NCBI GenBank assembly: GCA_963555705.1 | Contig: OY743168.1 | Location: 22,636,139 to 22,700,138, forward strand | Origin: Ligustrum vulgare | Taxonomy: Eukaryota > Streptophyta > Magnoliopsida > Lamiales > Oleaceae | Direction of reading: 5' to 3' | DNA: 64,000 nucleotides | Shown here: positions 26,001 through 37,084 of the stretch, one piece after another | Layout: each line of letters opens with the position of its first letter | How positions within the stretch are numbered: position 1 is the first letter of the stretch | The notes under the pieces: generated by a model | What the model saw: the letters and a program-made list of their open reading frames with translations, nothing else | Database searches by the model: none | What the model was told of the DNA's origin: nothing | Position numbers and translations under genes: made by a program

Positions 26001-28517
26001 GCGTCTAAACACGGAAACATGTTTGAATCGGAAAAAGCAACGGAAAAAGTTCAGAAGGTCCAACCGGGTCGAACTATTTTCAATTAAAAATTAAAAATTA
26101 TTCCAAAAATCATAAAATTTTCTAAATAACAAGATATTTTATAAATAAACCAACATTTACTCATTTAGAAAACAAAATCACACAAAAGTAGATTAAAACA
26201 ATTGGAGGGGAAAAAAGAACAAAAAAAAAAAGAAAATCGAAAAACCGGCCTTATCCCGATTTTCACTGTTGAACGGGTAAAAAAACGGGTTTTTTGGCTG
26301 ATTTTTTAGCCGGGCCAATTTTTCGACCGGTTCACGATTTTTCCGATCAAACCGACCACTCTGGTCTTCTAATTACTGGTTATAGTGACTAAGCCACAAC
26401 ATAGGAGAAACAAGACTCCTTGGAAGTTGAACCATCTCATTCATAAACGAATCCAGGAGATCTCGAGTGAGCACAAGTGGTTGTTGAACATCAATGACTA
26501 TAATAAAAATCAAAATAGGTTTCGAGGTCAATAAAAATGTTAATAATTTTTCATGTACTCACTCTGGGAATTGAAATTAGTAAATATTATCACCTTATTA
26601 GTAAATATTATCGCATTTTTTTTTTTCATCTTAACGTTCATTATGATACGAGGGAAGAAATTTTAATTCATTGGGATAAATTTACGAAGAATAGATTGTA
26701 TAACATTGCATTAGATATAATTTGATAGAAAAATAACTCCATATAATTTTATCATTAATTTATTGATTTTGTATTTCAAATTCACAAAATGACATAGTGG
26801 TCAAGCTTTCCATAATTTTGAAGAAGGGCATAGGTTTGATTCTTTCCCATTACATTGATTTTGTAATTATGCTTCAAAATTGTGGAAAATATTGAACTAA
26901 AATAAATGTATAAAGTTGATATCATATGGATATGAACTCAAGACATCTTTCTTAAAGAATAGATACTCTAACCAACTAAGCAACAAGAGTTGTTTGAGAA
27001 CAAATGAAATTAAAGATATATATATCCAAAATAATATATTAAAAAAAAATTCTCGACAGATCCAGCACAAGCAGTCGACTATCCTCGCCGCATGCTAGAT
27101 CCATCCATGATCTCATTCAAAGCATAAGGTGGCAGAGAAAGGAGATATTTATTTATATAAAATTTGTTTTAATTCTCCCACTCAATTGCATGCCAGTTTC
27201 ATTTTCTTGGCATGCACAATTTTTAAATAATGGGCAGCGACAAAGACTCGATCACAATATCTTTGTCTGAAGGCTTAAGTTTATATTATTTATTTAAATT
27301 TTGTCTCCACACAGCATCTTCAATAAATAAAAATACTTGTACCATATTGACTATATTAGGAGCATGAAAACAATTGAGTAGTGCACAATTAGTTAAAAAA
27401 GCTTTTCTTATCCCCTTATTTACAGTTGAACACACTTGAAGGTATAATTCAAATTAGCTTCAAATTGACAACCTTCTTTAGCTCTGAAAACTAGAATTAT
27501 GTGTAGTTTCCATGGATACTATGTTTCATAACTTCTCCCCCCACCCTTATTTTTCTCTTTTGTCATGAGAATAAATGAATAGCACTTTTTACCCCCACTT
27601 ACCAGACAGTGATTAAATAAGTGTTGATAACAAGTGTGCAATACCTCCAGTAAGTAGTTCCGTTCCAGAGAGGGATCTCCGGCCTGCAAGAAGACACAAA
27701 ACATAAAATGGCAGAAGATATACTAAAAAACAACATTACATTTGTGACCTTAAATTTCATGTAATGGAGATTTGCAACAATGTGCTATACAATAGGTTGC
27801 CCAAAAACTTCTAAGACTAGCATTTAATTTGATCGAAAATCGAAACTTTTGACCAAAATACTCCTTCATCCCACGAAGATAGTCCCCTACTCATTTTCAA
27901 ATTAAAAAATATCAATTAATGTTGTTGAAAATATAAATTTTACGATCACTTTCCTAATATATCCCTAATAAATTTAGGTAATTTTCAACAAAATTGAAAG
28001 AGTATAAATTTAACACGATAAATAAGGGCAAAATGAGACATAAAAAAAAAGTGATTTTCGAATAGTGGAGTCATCTTTTGTGGGAGTATAAGAAACTGTG
28101 ATTAAGATAGCACATCATTAAGGACTTTAATTAAGAAATAACTTAATTGATGCTACAACTAAAAATTATAATAATTTCAGGCTTTAGTACTCATACTTAA
28201 AGCTATAAAAATAAAATACTTACAGAAAAGAGTTTTAGCAAAGGGCATAGAAAAGTCAAGAAACTGGTTGATGAATTGCTGCCGTCATCGCCAAGAACAG
28301 CATCAATTTTCTTGGAAGCAAATTGTGCTCCATTTTCATCCTGAGAAATCTTTTCCTTCTTTTCTTGGTTTAAAGAACATCTTGCCCTGAATCTGCTTCT
28401 TGTGCAAGAACCCAAATTCCTATTTTTCTTGGAATTATTATAATTATTTATATTACTGTAATATTTTTCGAGGGATATTAATGGCGGGTTTGGAGGAGAA
28501 AATGTATAGGAATACAT
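13715..28517 (-). CDS. Two-domain glutaredoxin/GST-N-like thioredoxin-family protein, plastid-targeted
   Basis: Ten coding exons on the minus strand: 28517-28224, 27683-27645, 25562-25442, 25168-25107, 22893-22826, 22719-22670, 22050-21981, 20251-20128, 15013-14897, 13813-13715. All introns are GT-AG, phases join exactly, and the sum is 1044 nt = 347 residues plus TAA. The first ~75 residues are Ser/Asn/Arg-rich with few acidic residues, consistent with a chloroplast transit peptide. Domain 1 (about 138-215) has LFEFEACPFCRRVREAI (a CPFC redox centre), YPCPKGS, QFPFLVDPNTG and YESSDIVKYLF. Domain 2 (about 270-347) has FENNPHARIVREALCELELP, where the CxxC is replaced, then VPYLVDPNTG and IGDYKKIILYLF. 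This layout and length match Arabidopsis At5g03880-type proteins (339 residues). The substrate is unknown; by family a thiol-disulfide or glutathione-linked role in the plastid is inferred. Introns 2, 4, 6, 8 and 9 carry transposon insertions; intron 8 is 5.1 kb. No lesion seen, so the gene is probably functional. Confidence 0.92.
14273..14810 (+). mobile_element. Probable solo LTR in intron 9
   Basis: Starts TGATGTAGGACAATTGG, the same terminal word (TGATGTAGGACAA) as the TRIM LTRs at 17155 and 17987 but with different interior. A TATTTAAAGGCC TATA-like box near 14600 and T-rich leader follow. The 3' border and target duplication could not be fixed, so extent and solo status are tentative. 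Confidence 0.4.
15027..16772 (-). mobile_element. Internally deleted Ty1-copia retrotransposon in intron 8
   Basis: Two direct repeats of about 210-225 bp (15027-15253 and 16563-16772) share TGAAAGCA..., TTATGATTTTA(G/T)TGTAATGAATAATAAA and ATAATTACAATCCTA. The minus-strand order is 5' LTR, primer-binding site TGGTATGAGAGC (complement at 16551-16562, initiator-Met type), a gag start (FRVWAQSVKLVIDGKGKLGYL), then directly the C-terminal part of pol (reverse transcriptase end, RNase H), a polypurine tract TTGAGGGGGAGGG and 3' LTR. Most of gag, protease, integrase and RT is deleted and reading frames are broken. It is a non-autonomous relic. LTR divergence is clearly higher than in the 49-kb element. 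Confidence 0.8.
15280..16057 (-). pseudogene. Copia pol remnant (RT C-terminus and RNase H)
   Basis: Three overlapping minus-strand frames carry copia pol: KPSGTHIDTGRRIED and RYQRLVRKLIYLSHTKTNI (16.0 kb), LVTWKSKKHVVARSGVETEF plus LYCDNKVAINI and KHVEVDTHFIKE (15.67-15.41 kb, RNase H), and LTKEQTADIFTRGLPRQCFE (15.35 kb). The family pattern is WxSKKQxVVARSSAEAE...YCDNxxAI...H.T.HIEID.HF...ADxxTK.L. Frameshifts separate the pieces and the RNase H Ser-Ser-Ala is changed to Ser-Gly-Val. Confidence 0.85.
17155..18311 (+). mobile_element. TRIM-like non-autonomous LTR retrotransposon in intron 8
   Basis: LTRs at 17155-17515 and 17987-18311 both start TGATGTAGGACAAAA and end GCACCA. A primer-binding site TTGGTACGAGAGC follows the 5' LTR at 17519 and a purine tract (AAGTGGAGGAGAT) precedes the 3' LTR. 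The flanking 5-mers ACGTT and ATGTT differ by one base, consistent with an old target duplication. The 471-bp internal region holds an open frame at 17560-17892 that I cannot assign to gag or pol. Total 1157 bp. The element is inserted antisense to the host gene. Confidence 0.75.
17560..17892 (+). CDS. Short open frame inside the TRIM-like element, unknown
   Basis: 110 codons starting MMVVVCFFKTMIGGL and containing REFPRVPAKFEHTQVMEESAM. It spans most of the internal region between the primer-binding site and the polypurine tract. It lacks zinc-knuckle, protease and RT motifs. It may be a relic of gag from the autonomous partner or chance; an open frame filling the internal domain of so short an element is unusual. 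Confidence 0.3.
   Translation: MMVVVCFFKTMIGGLQNKTLIHYLEQMIDAFKDVASKNLQTLTSMNVVCFKKHRTKQHVAREFPRVPAKFEHTQVMEESAMVYQDDYKLSFDPNIHGIAENKEIKYLVNM
18506..18560 (+). repeat. Compound (AT)n(AG)n microsatellite
   Basis: About 11 AT units followed by about 16 GA units in intron 8 of the redoxin gene. Confidence 0.9.
19834..19971 (+). repeat. Tandem duplication, 2 x 69 bp
   Basis: AAGTTAATAACAAACAG(C/T)GCCCTA... to CTCTTTCATG is repeated once directly (19834-19902 and 19903-19971) with several substitutions. Intronic, function unknown. Confidence 0.8.
20767..20981. mobile_element. MITE-like TIR element in intron 7
   Basis: Left end TTGGCCAAGCTTAAGAAA, right end TTTAAGCTCAGCCAAGC: imperfect inverted repeats of about 17 bp around an AT-rich ~215-bp body. 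Different family from the Tourist-like copies. Target duplication unresolved. Confidence 0.45.
20982..21350 (+). mobile_element. Possible solo LTR in intron 7
   Basis: Begins TGTTAGTCCCATAG next to the MITE end. It has a TATAAAGAGGATC TATA-like box near 21171, then AATGAATAAACT and a CT-rich leader, a typical copia LTR layout. No paired LTR or clear 3' border was seen. Confidence 0.3.
22105..22440. mobile_element. MITE-like element in intron 6
   Basis: Left border AGTTTGGGGAAATTAC, right border GGGGGCCAAACAGGG. The interior repeats words such as CATGAAATGTGTGG twice (22155 and 22369) and GTGGTTGAAAA twice. Ends are only weakly inverted, so classification is tentative. Confidence 0.35.
23517..23700. 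mobile_element. Tourist-like (PIF/Harbinger) MITE with TAA duplication
   Basis: 184 bp in intron 4. Ends GGCTGTGTTCGGC and GCCAACACAGCC are flanked by TAA at 23514-23516 and 23701-23703. The TAA/TTA target duplication and GG...CC ends are the hallmark of PIF/Harbinger-derived MITEs. The interior carries the family words AAAATGTGTGGTTAAAAATT and GTGGTTTGGGAAATTG. Confidence 0.8.
25970..26390. repeat. Repeat-like insertion with CCGG/CGG words in intron 2
   Basis: A patch with words such as AATCCGGTTCGAACAGG, GAAAAAGCAACGG (twice), CCGGGCCAATTTTTCGACC and GAAAAACCGGCC in an otherwise AT-rich intron. Imperfect inverted ends TTAGAAAATCGAAA and TCGTGATTTTTCC-like words suggest a non-autonomous DNA transposon, but no clean TIR or duplication was found. 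Confidence 0.3.
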
Positions 28518-29120
28518 TGTGAATGATACGAGTGGTTACTGGTTATGCGGACTGAAAAGCCACGAAAAATTGGATAATCTAAAGAGGAGAAAAAAGTAAC
28601 AAATGGATCCCCCGGTTTACGCAAAACAAAATAGTTATTAGGCATTCCAATTTTTTTTGTTACTTATATGTGGAAAATACTCCATTTTTTTACATATAAA
28701 ATATAAATCATTTAGACACATTAAACTTATAATTTGTAGAAAAATAAGTTCTCAAGAATTCAATTATCTAAAATTCATTTTCTTTTCACTCAAATTCCAC
28801 TTTCGTTATCAAATGGACCATTATAACATTTCTCAATAAACAATTTTCATCTATCTTAGACATTTAAAAGTCATTTGACATTGCCTTGTTTGATTTACAT
28901 TATAAAAATAAAATACATTTTCCTCTTTTTTTTTTCTTTCAATCACACGTTTATCAATAAAATAATATAACATATAAATATAAAAAAGATTTCCTACTTT
29001 TTAACTACTCATTCTCTTAAAACTCACTATTCATTTCAAATAAACTCTTTATAAACAACATCAAACAATGACTACAGATATTAAAAAAAAAAAAAAAAAA
29101 GAGCTCATTTGACAATTGGG
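28518..29120. promoter_or_regulatory. Upstream region of the redoxin gene
   Basis: AT-rich sequence 5' of the ATG at 28517. No unambiguous TATA box was chosen because TA-rich motifs are too frequent. It contains part of an old MITE-like copy (28905-29045, words AATCACACGTTTATC and TTTTTAACTACTCATTC) and a poly-A tract at 29081-29100. No other gene seen. Confidence 0.35.
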
Positions 29121-29280
29121 TAAATACTTGTAGTGAGTTTGGTAAACATGTTTATAAATTAGTTTAAATATCACATTTTCTTAAAATATTTTTTAAGCAT
29201 GCATATTTTCGAATCATTTTTTAACCATACATTTTACCTCAAAAAACTCAAATTCCTTATTTGTAAACAAAAATCAGCCG
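29121..29280. mobile_element. Old Tourist-like MITE
   Basis: AGTTTGGTAAACATGTTTATAA on the left and AATTCCTTATTTGTAAACA on the right, with interior TTTTTAACCATACATTTTACC, as in the copies at 13146 and 39892. The terminal GGC words are eroded. Confidence 0.4.
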
Positions 29281-29282
29281 CC

Positions 29283-30040
29283 CAATAGACACTTGATTAT
29301 AGTGAAAAATATGTAAAGAAGATAGAGGAAGAAAAATAAAGAAAAATGCAAAAAGAAAGAATATAGAAATTGTTATAAATTGGAGAGAAAAGGAGAGAAG
29401 AATATAGATGTCAATAAACTTATGTGTTCTATTATTAACCAGAGTCCATATATATAGGGGGAATAAGGAGTACATAAGGTAATAATATCTAGGGTTAAAG
29501 GGGTACAACTGTCAATCGCAATATTACAATATAATTTTTACAACACTCTTCTTGAACTACATATTACAAAATATCTGTCTTGTTAAAACCTTATTTGATA
29601 AAAACTTAATGGGGACAAAAATATCAAATGAAGGAAAAAAATGTACAGTTAATTTAGAGTATTAAAGTAAATACCGCCTCATTAAAACCTCGCCAGGAAA
29701 ACCAAATGGGACAAAACCTAGATTAAGGAAAAAAAGTACAACTACCCCCCTGATGTTGATCACCGTAAATTATTGAGTTATCGCATCTCAATCTTGTGAA
29801 CCAATTATTTAATGTAGATGTTGGCAATGCTTTTGTGGATAAATCAGCTACATTGTCACTTTAGTAAATTTGTTGAACATCGATGTCATCGGTCTTCTGA
29901 AATATATATATGTATTAAAGACCTTCTTCATCAATACGTCATAACAACTATCTTATTAAAAACTTTGTTAGGAAAATCATGTGAGACAAAACCTCAATTA
30001 AGGGGAAAACAATGCAGTGCGTATTAACTCTTCCACATGG
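29283..30040 (-). mobile_element. Truncated copia element: RNase H tail, PPT and LTR
   Basis: Read on the minus strand: CCATGTGG at 30040, a decayed pol end (DNVADLSTKALPTST), polypurine tract CATCAGGGGGG at ~29750, then an LTR starting TGTACTTTTTTTCC at 29740 with a CCCTATATATATGG TATA box near 29456. The LTR appears to reach about 29283. 29544-30040 is an inverted copy of 37085-37579. Pol upstream of CCATGTGG is missing. Confidence 0.7.
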
Positions 30041-33000
30041 AAACATTACAATTATATTGATATTGCATATAATTATTTCAATTGTTAATAGGTGCAATAT
30101 TGAATCTATTCACCAAGCATATGTAAATGACACAATTTATATTATTTTTTCTTCGAATATAAATTCAATTCTTCTTTTGAACTTAAAGAACTATATCATA
30201 TTTTCAATCATTTAAACATGCTGCATCAAGCCATTTTCTATAATTAATATTCATCAATGAATTTAAATCAGTTCTCAAATCCAACTTATTCTCTTTAGTG
30301 AACAATTAACTTGTTCACTTTCACGTGAATAATTAACCATGAATTTGCATTTTGAAAATCAACTTCCATAGTTTTCAAATATTATTCACAACAATAATGG
30401 TACATCCCAATTTCAACATTTTGTCATATAGAGTCATTTGTACCATTCTTCATATAATCTAATTTTATGATTAATCACATTTCATTACAAAATGATTCTA
30501 TTTTATGCATATTAAATATTCATATCACAAAGCATCTGTATACTTTGATCAAACAAGTTTCTTAAAAACTTAAACTAAATATTTTGGTCATATTTAATCC
30601 TTCAAGGATTATACTACATACTTCAGGCATTGTATATGTTTCACGTTGCAATTTTTAAATTACTACCACCAAATTTAGTCATGAAACTTTAAATTTGTAA
30701 CGATTCCTATATTTCAAATATATTTTCTCTAGTCATTTCATCGCAATCCTAAAGTACCTAAGTATTGATTACCCTTTTTAATATCCACTCATTAGTACTT
30801 TAAAGAATACTCCCAACATACTGATTTGATGATCATACATTTTCATATCACTCATTGGTACATCAAAGAGCACAAGCTAGTAATTAGAGTCAATTATCTT
30901 GCAATATTTACAATTCTAATAATCATATATTTGTTGACACTTATTATACATTATCAAACAAATAAAAATATTACATTTACTGCATATCGTTTCATATGTA
31001 GTACCAGATCTTTAAAACATTCATTGTGCAACAAGTTGTGTATTGCGACTATACAATTTTGTTTTCTATTTGTAAATACTTATAGATATTTTACTGGCTT
31101 TACCTTTTAAATGTTTGGCTTTCAGGTTCCAAAACTTCAGATTTTGTAGTAAGTTCAATTTAGCATGGATGCATACTTTGGCCAGCTACTTTTATGTTGA
31201 TTTTATTTGACATATTTTCTTTTATTATCCTTGTTGTCATTCATATTATGAAGCGATTTCTTGTAAAAAATTTTGAGCTTGAAGATTTCAAGCACCATGC
31301 GGCTAGCTTTGCATTTTGCTTTTATACAAGTGCTTTATAAAGTGTGTCAGACACATTTATTTCAATTCGATTTCTTTCCCCACAACGACACAACTATAGA
31401 AATCTTATAATTTTCAATATTTCAAGTGCTTGAACCTCTTCTGAAGATTTACAATTAGCTTTGTCAATATATAATTACTCATGAGTATATACCTCATTAA
31501 TGAGACCATCTTTGTTAATTGCTCCATTTTTCATTTGGATATTAGAATCGAATATCATTACACTTCAAGCGTACCATAAAAAATCATATTAACTAATTGT
31601 CCTTTAGGACATTAATTCAAGATGGAGCATTTGAAGCTGACGTGTGAGATATTATTGATCCTTTTGATCAATAAATGCATCCAAATAAATAATCTTTTGA
31701 ACTTCTGGTTTAAGTTTAGATAATGATACATTTGTACATTATTTTCACCTTCCTAATTCGCTCTCCAATGTTAAGAGAATTGTCCAATCATATTGACAAT
31801 CATTTTATTCAGTGCTATAAAATATCACTCATTTGGAATATGGGTTCAAACTACGCATTTATTCTCAATATTCTTTATGTTCCATCTCAGTGCATTGTGA
31901 TGGATCAATTTTACATATACGACACTATTAAAAAAATTAAATGGAAAATTAGACTCTAACCATAAGCCAATTATAATGGGAAGAACTATGATGTTGTTAT
32001 GGTGTGTAATAGAATTCTCTAAACAAAAAAGGAAAATAATTTGTTCTCAATTAATTAATTGAAGGTGTTTAACAAGAAATAATGTTAATCAATTTATCGA
32101 CATCCCAACTAACACTTATTAAAATGTTGAGATTGAATTGAAGAATCTTTTGATTTTTCATTGAGTATCCATTTTAATTTCTCATCATAATTGATCCAGT
32201 GATTGTCTATTTGGTCATGCCAAATAATAAAATCAAATTAAACTTCTAATTCAATATAAAATATAATTAAATGATTAAACATTATATAATCATATATCAT
32301 TCAAGTAGTCAAAATAATCAATACCCTTATTATATTAGTTATATGTTTTTTTCTGGGATAAATATGAACTCAAAATAATATATTTTTCAAAACACGTGCT
32401 ACTTCGAAAGGACGATATTATTGTTCATTCAAAATCAATATGTCAATATTCTTCTAGAATATTGAAATATTAATATCACACTCTACGTGAGCAAGTAAAT
32501 ATATTCTTCTAAAATATTAATAATATTTTGTTACTCCTAGAGCAACAACAAATTATTTTAAAGTATTGAATATTATAGATTTGTTCTTCTAAAACAAATA
32601 ATAATTTTTATAATATTCATATACATTGTGCTTCTCCAGGAAAAACAAATAATAAAATATTGAACATAAGTAATGACTTGCTATTCGGGAGCAATAAAAT
32701 AATAAATCTTTCAAAATTATGCCATTCGGGAGCAATTAATATTATATAATATTATAATAAAGGTTATGCTACTTCATGAGCAATCACAAATTATTCTTAT
32801 GAAATAATTACATTCTAAAATTGTGATTTTTCAAGAACAATAAGTCAATATTCTTCTGGAATATTGAAAATTATGATTCGATATATGATTAGAATATCCG
32901 TATATCAGAAATAATTCACATATCAAAATTGTGATATGTTGTACATACTGAATCATCGACTACTCAACAAAAAATTCGTATTGTAATTACCAATAATAAT

Positions 33001-33469
33001 CATGATATCTCATAGGTACCGTATCATTGACAGAAAACTATACCAATGCGATTCAATGCATGACAATGATGGCTCCATACAGTTTTTAGATCGTACCACA
33101 AAGCTTAATAATTCAATTCAATTCAATTCAATATCGATAGAGTTGTCACAATTAATCAATCAATAAGATTAAATCCTTTGACCTTGACCACATTAAGGTT
33201 AATTTTCAATTACACCAATTCTCACACATCTCGAGATCAATGAGATTGCTTCCGGTGTCCAATTTATCGATATTTTCAATAAAAATAACAATGCCAATGA
33301 GCAACCATAGTCAATAATGTACATGAGATGTTTACAATCAGTTAATAACTCAATTATCTTATGTCTCAATTATCTCAAGCAATTACACGTTATAAAACTC
33401 ATTTAGTCACATTTCAATTGTATCAATATCAATCTCATTTAAGACATACACAATCCATTTGTCTTAATT
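30041..33469. other. AT-rich transposon-derived DNA
   Basis: No intact gene. The stretch 32400-32900 contains irregular repeats of TTCGGGAGCAAT, TTCTTCTAGAATATTG and ATTCTTCTGGAATATTG. The open frames near 30012, 30826 and 31723 are AT-driven with no domain. The stretch 31117-31400, read on the minus strand, gives CLKSSSSKFFTRNRF, possibly a retroelement relic. Confidence 0.35.
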
Positions 33470-34828
33470 CCATCTATTAATTATGTAAGATAACTAAACG
33501 TATTCTATTCACGATATTAATCGATCAAGCATATTTCACTCACATTATCACTTAATGTGCCAAATAAGCATATCATGCTCCTGCTTCAATTAAGCTTATT
33601 ATACTTAACTAAACATTCAATTAAATCATACGTATAAACTTATTCATTTTACGATGTTAATCAAATAATTCATATAGGAAAAATAACAATTTTTTGAAAC
33701 ATTCCAACATGCATATGGTAGGGGTTGATTCCTAGGGTCTTGGGGTTGACCTTGCTGAAAAACGTTAGCTATGAGGTGTCGACCCCATGGGTATCGACCT
33801 CTCTACTGGGGGTTGACCCTGTGATTTAAATTTGTATAATCTTGTTGTGAACTTTCATTGTTCCATCATTTGCCAAATTTAACTTTCACATGCCAACTTT
33901 TAGATGTACTATCATGATCATAATATTCATAATTATTAACTTACCATTAAAAAAATATTACATTTTCCTTTAATTCTTGATAACTTTAGCATAACTTGTC
34001 AAAGTCATTTTCCACTTAAACGTGGGCTACAAAATAAGTAACGTATTGATGTATTTTAACTTAGATGTTTGTCTCAATATATCATCAACATAATTGGTAA
34101 AATAGTTACCTTACTTGGTCCATAATCAATTTCATGATACATCCTTAATTAATAAACATAAGTCCTAACTACATATTCATATCTTATAAGTCAATTAAGC
34201 AATCACTAACATGTTATCAATCAAACTACTCACGTATTAACTAGAGTATATTCTAATCAAGTAAATATATTCTATTCATATCTCAAGAAACCATATAATT
34301 CCATTAAGCATATTCTAATGAAATAAATCAAATAAACATACTCTAAACATATTATCAATTAAATGATTCATATAACATATTTCACTCACCTCAATTAATG
34401 GATAAAAGACTCCTAGAATAGCTTCCTACTGAAACGGGTGCTTTTCAACGAGCTTCATATGGGGCATGTTGAGAAATCAGTGTATAAATCCTAATACAAA
34501 GATCTTCATGGGTCCTATAATATATCATTTGAAAGATCATCGAATGAAGAGTTCAATGCGCTTTACCGACCTCAATTCAAAGTTGTAATGCAAAATTTAT
34601 GGCTGAACAAAGTTGGTTGCCAAATTGTATGCCAAAAGGGGGGACAACCCCCAAAGCGCTAGAGAGCCAATTTTGCCTAGGGGTTGACCCCTACGTGCCT
34701 TCAACAAAAAATCCATGCTTCCAACCTCCATTTTTGACCTTTTTAAAGCTCCCAAACATTCCAAACATCACAATTGATTAGAGGGGAGGACTTTCAAGGA
34801 ATATCATACTTTTTTCAGGATATTACAA
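33470..34828. mobile_element. Partial LTR related to the 57.8-62.5 kb LTR
   Basis: GATCATCGAATGAAGAGTTC and GCGCTTTACCGACC, TATGGCTGAA parallel the 60.0-60.1 kb words GATAATCGAATTAGGAGTTC, GCACTTTACGG and TATGGCTGAA in the same orientation. It contains TCGACCCCATGGG / GGGGTTGACC palindromic words where the other copy has GGTGTCGACACC. A plausible 3' end AGGATATTACA lies at about 34828. The 5' end was not found. Confidence 0.45.
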
Positions 34829-35034
34829 TTAAGGTCAACCATAGGTCAATAGGATTTTATAGGAAAATTTGGATGTTTTAATTAAAAACTAAAGATGAAA
34901 TTTTTAATGTTTTCAATGATTGAAAAACTCAAATTGAAAATCAAGTTGATCTTAAGATAAAATCTTAAGGACATATAATGATCTAGAATTTTGCAATTAT
35001 GAATTCAATAATATCTATAAATTGAATGGCATTT

Positions 35035-35259
35035 TAAGGTATAGAACTGTGACATATACCCCTCAAAAAATAAATGGCTGGAAAAATGAATATGACTCTA
35101 TTGAATAAAGTGAGATGTATGCTACACAAAAAGCTGTTGAATATTCTCACTTAAAAATACATGGTTGTCTTGCATATGTTCACTAAAATATCGGAAAACT
35201 TGTACCTAGATCTCTTAAATGTGTTTTCTTTTGTTATGGGAAGAATGTAAAAGAGTATA
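35035..35259 (+). pseudogene. Copia integrase C-terminal remnant
   Basis: Plus-strand translation contains RTVTYTPQK, KIHGCLAYVH, GKLVPRSLKCVFFCYG and KEY, matching the copia pattern TVTYTPQQNG...LKVFGCLAYVH...GKLDPRAKKCVFLGY...GVKGY. Stops and frame changes are present. It breaks off where an LTR-like sequence begins at 35260. Confidence 0.75.
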
Positions 35260-37084
35260 TGTTGAACTCCGGTTAACTTAACCTTATTATTTTGATCATA
35301 ACAAACAAGATTATCTTGTGTTTTTAACAAGCATGCTTCAAGTGTTTCAAGTAATGATGTTCTTCAAAGCATTCAAAATACAAATTGTCTCTAGAAGATA
35401 AAATATCAAAGCTACGTGATCAAATACACAAGATGTGAAGATCAAAACAAAGTCATTCAAGAACAAGATAGAAGTGAGGATATTCAAGATCAAGGTTCAA
35501 GTTTGAAAGTATGACGTGAAGATCAAGAATTCAAGCATCAAATATTAGAGTTCAAGTTTAAGTTGATTTGACCTATGTAAAGATATAATGTTTTTTATCT
35601 TTAGCGATGAATTTCAACGAGCTCAAAAATGATTTTGTGCATCAAACACATTTCATCACTTGCGTAAAATATTTTTATCGAGTCAATATTGCTTTCAAAA
35701 TGCTCTACATCATTCATCAATTGCAGAGGTATTTTTGGCTTCAAAATTTGAAAAGAGTTTTAACAAAGGACAAATGTTGACATAAATAAAATTTTCCAAA
35801 ATTTGTATATTTCGGTCAACCGAAAGTTTCAGGTTGACCGAAGTTGGTCAACCGAAATTCCAACGGTTTGAATTGTATAACGGCTATATGCATCTTTTGG
35901 TTGACCAAACTTTCGGTTGACCAAACTTCCTGAATTGATCAACCGAAAGTTGCTAAATTTCATTTTCTTGATCTATAAATAACCATCTCTTTGACTTTCA
36001 ATTTTAACAACTAAGAAGAGATTTTAAAGAAAGCTTTCTTATGAAAATTCATTGTTCTTGATTTATATTCATCTATCTCTATTAGAAAATTTTGATTGAT
36101 CTAAACTTAGTTTTATCAAATTCATCAAAGTTTTTGAAATAAAGTTTTGTTGAAGATTCTTGGTTTTATATTGTTTAAACTTCTTCAACATCTTCACATT
36201 ATATTGGAATTGAAGTGTAAGTCTCTCTTTGTTCTGAACTTATTTTAATCTTTTGAAAGAGAGAATTTCTATTGAAGAACTTTGATTATTTGTGTTATAA
36301 TTTTCATTTTCATTATCATTTAATTCATCAAAGTTCTATTACCTAAACACTTTGAGCTTAACTTGATCCAATCATTTAACAAGAAATTATATTCTTTGAA
36401 AAACTTTGTTTGATTGCATTGTACTTTTCACTATCATTTGCATCAAATTTCTTCTCTAACACTCGAGCTTAATTCATTGCTATCTATTAAAGTGTTAGAC
36501 TAACTCTCTTGAAACTTAATTTAAGCATATCATTTGTCAAGAAAATTATTTCAATTGTAATTCAATTCATCATATTTGGTGGTTTCGAGAGCCTTGTGAA
36601 AACTCAATTTTTGTTAAGGATATGTTCTCCTTGTTGTAAGTCACCTAAGGATAAATGCTCATTATTGTAAGTTACTTAAGGATAAGTGTTCCTTATTGTA
36701 AGTCACTTAAGGATATTTACTCCTTCTTGTAAGTCACCTAAGGATAAGTCTTCCTTGTTGTAAGTCACTTAAGGATATGTGTTCCTTGTTGTAAGCCACC
36801 TAAGGATTTGGTACTCCTTGTTGTAAGTTACCATTATAGTGTATTTGACCTTACTCATGATGGAGAGCTTGGTAATGGAGAACGTAGATCAAGTTGTTTG
36901 ATTGAACCTCCTTAAATATCGTTTGCATCCTCTTATCCATTTTACTTACTTATACTGTACTACTATATTTTATCAATCTATATTGTACTATACTATCTCT
37001 AAGTATTATACATGCTTTATCAATTAAGTTCACATCTTTATAGTACTCTACATTGATAGTTAAGTTACTCTTACAACTCTAAGG
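35260..37084 (+). mobile_element. LTR-like sequence between copia IN and RNase H fragments
   Basis: Starts TGTTGAACTCCGGTTAAC immediately after the integrase remnant. It contains a cluster of palindromic words GGTTGACC / GGTCAACC at 35815-35945 (TTCGGTCAACCGAAA and TTTCGGTTGACC). The region ends at CCATGTGG, where copia RNase H resumes. Length (~1.8 kb) and start fit a copia LTR of the Sire/Maximus type, but its 3' end and a target duplication were not identified. Confidence 0.4.
36616..36833 (+). repeat. 31-bp minisatellite, 7 copies
   Basis: Seven tandem units of the form AAGGATATGTTCTCC...TTGTTGTAAGTCACCT, each 31 bp (the last 32), with scattered substitutions. It lies inside the LTR-like sequence 35260-37084. 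Confidence 0.9.
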
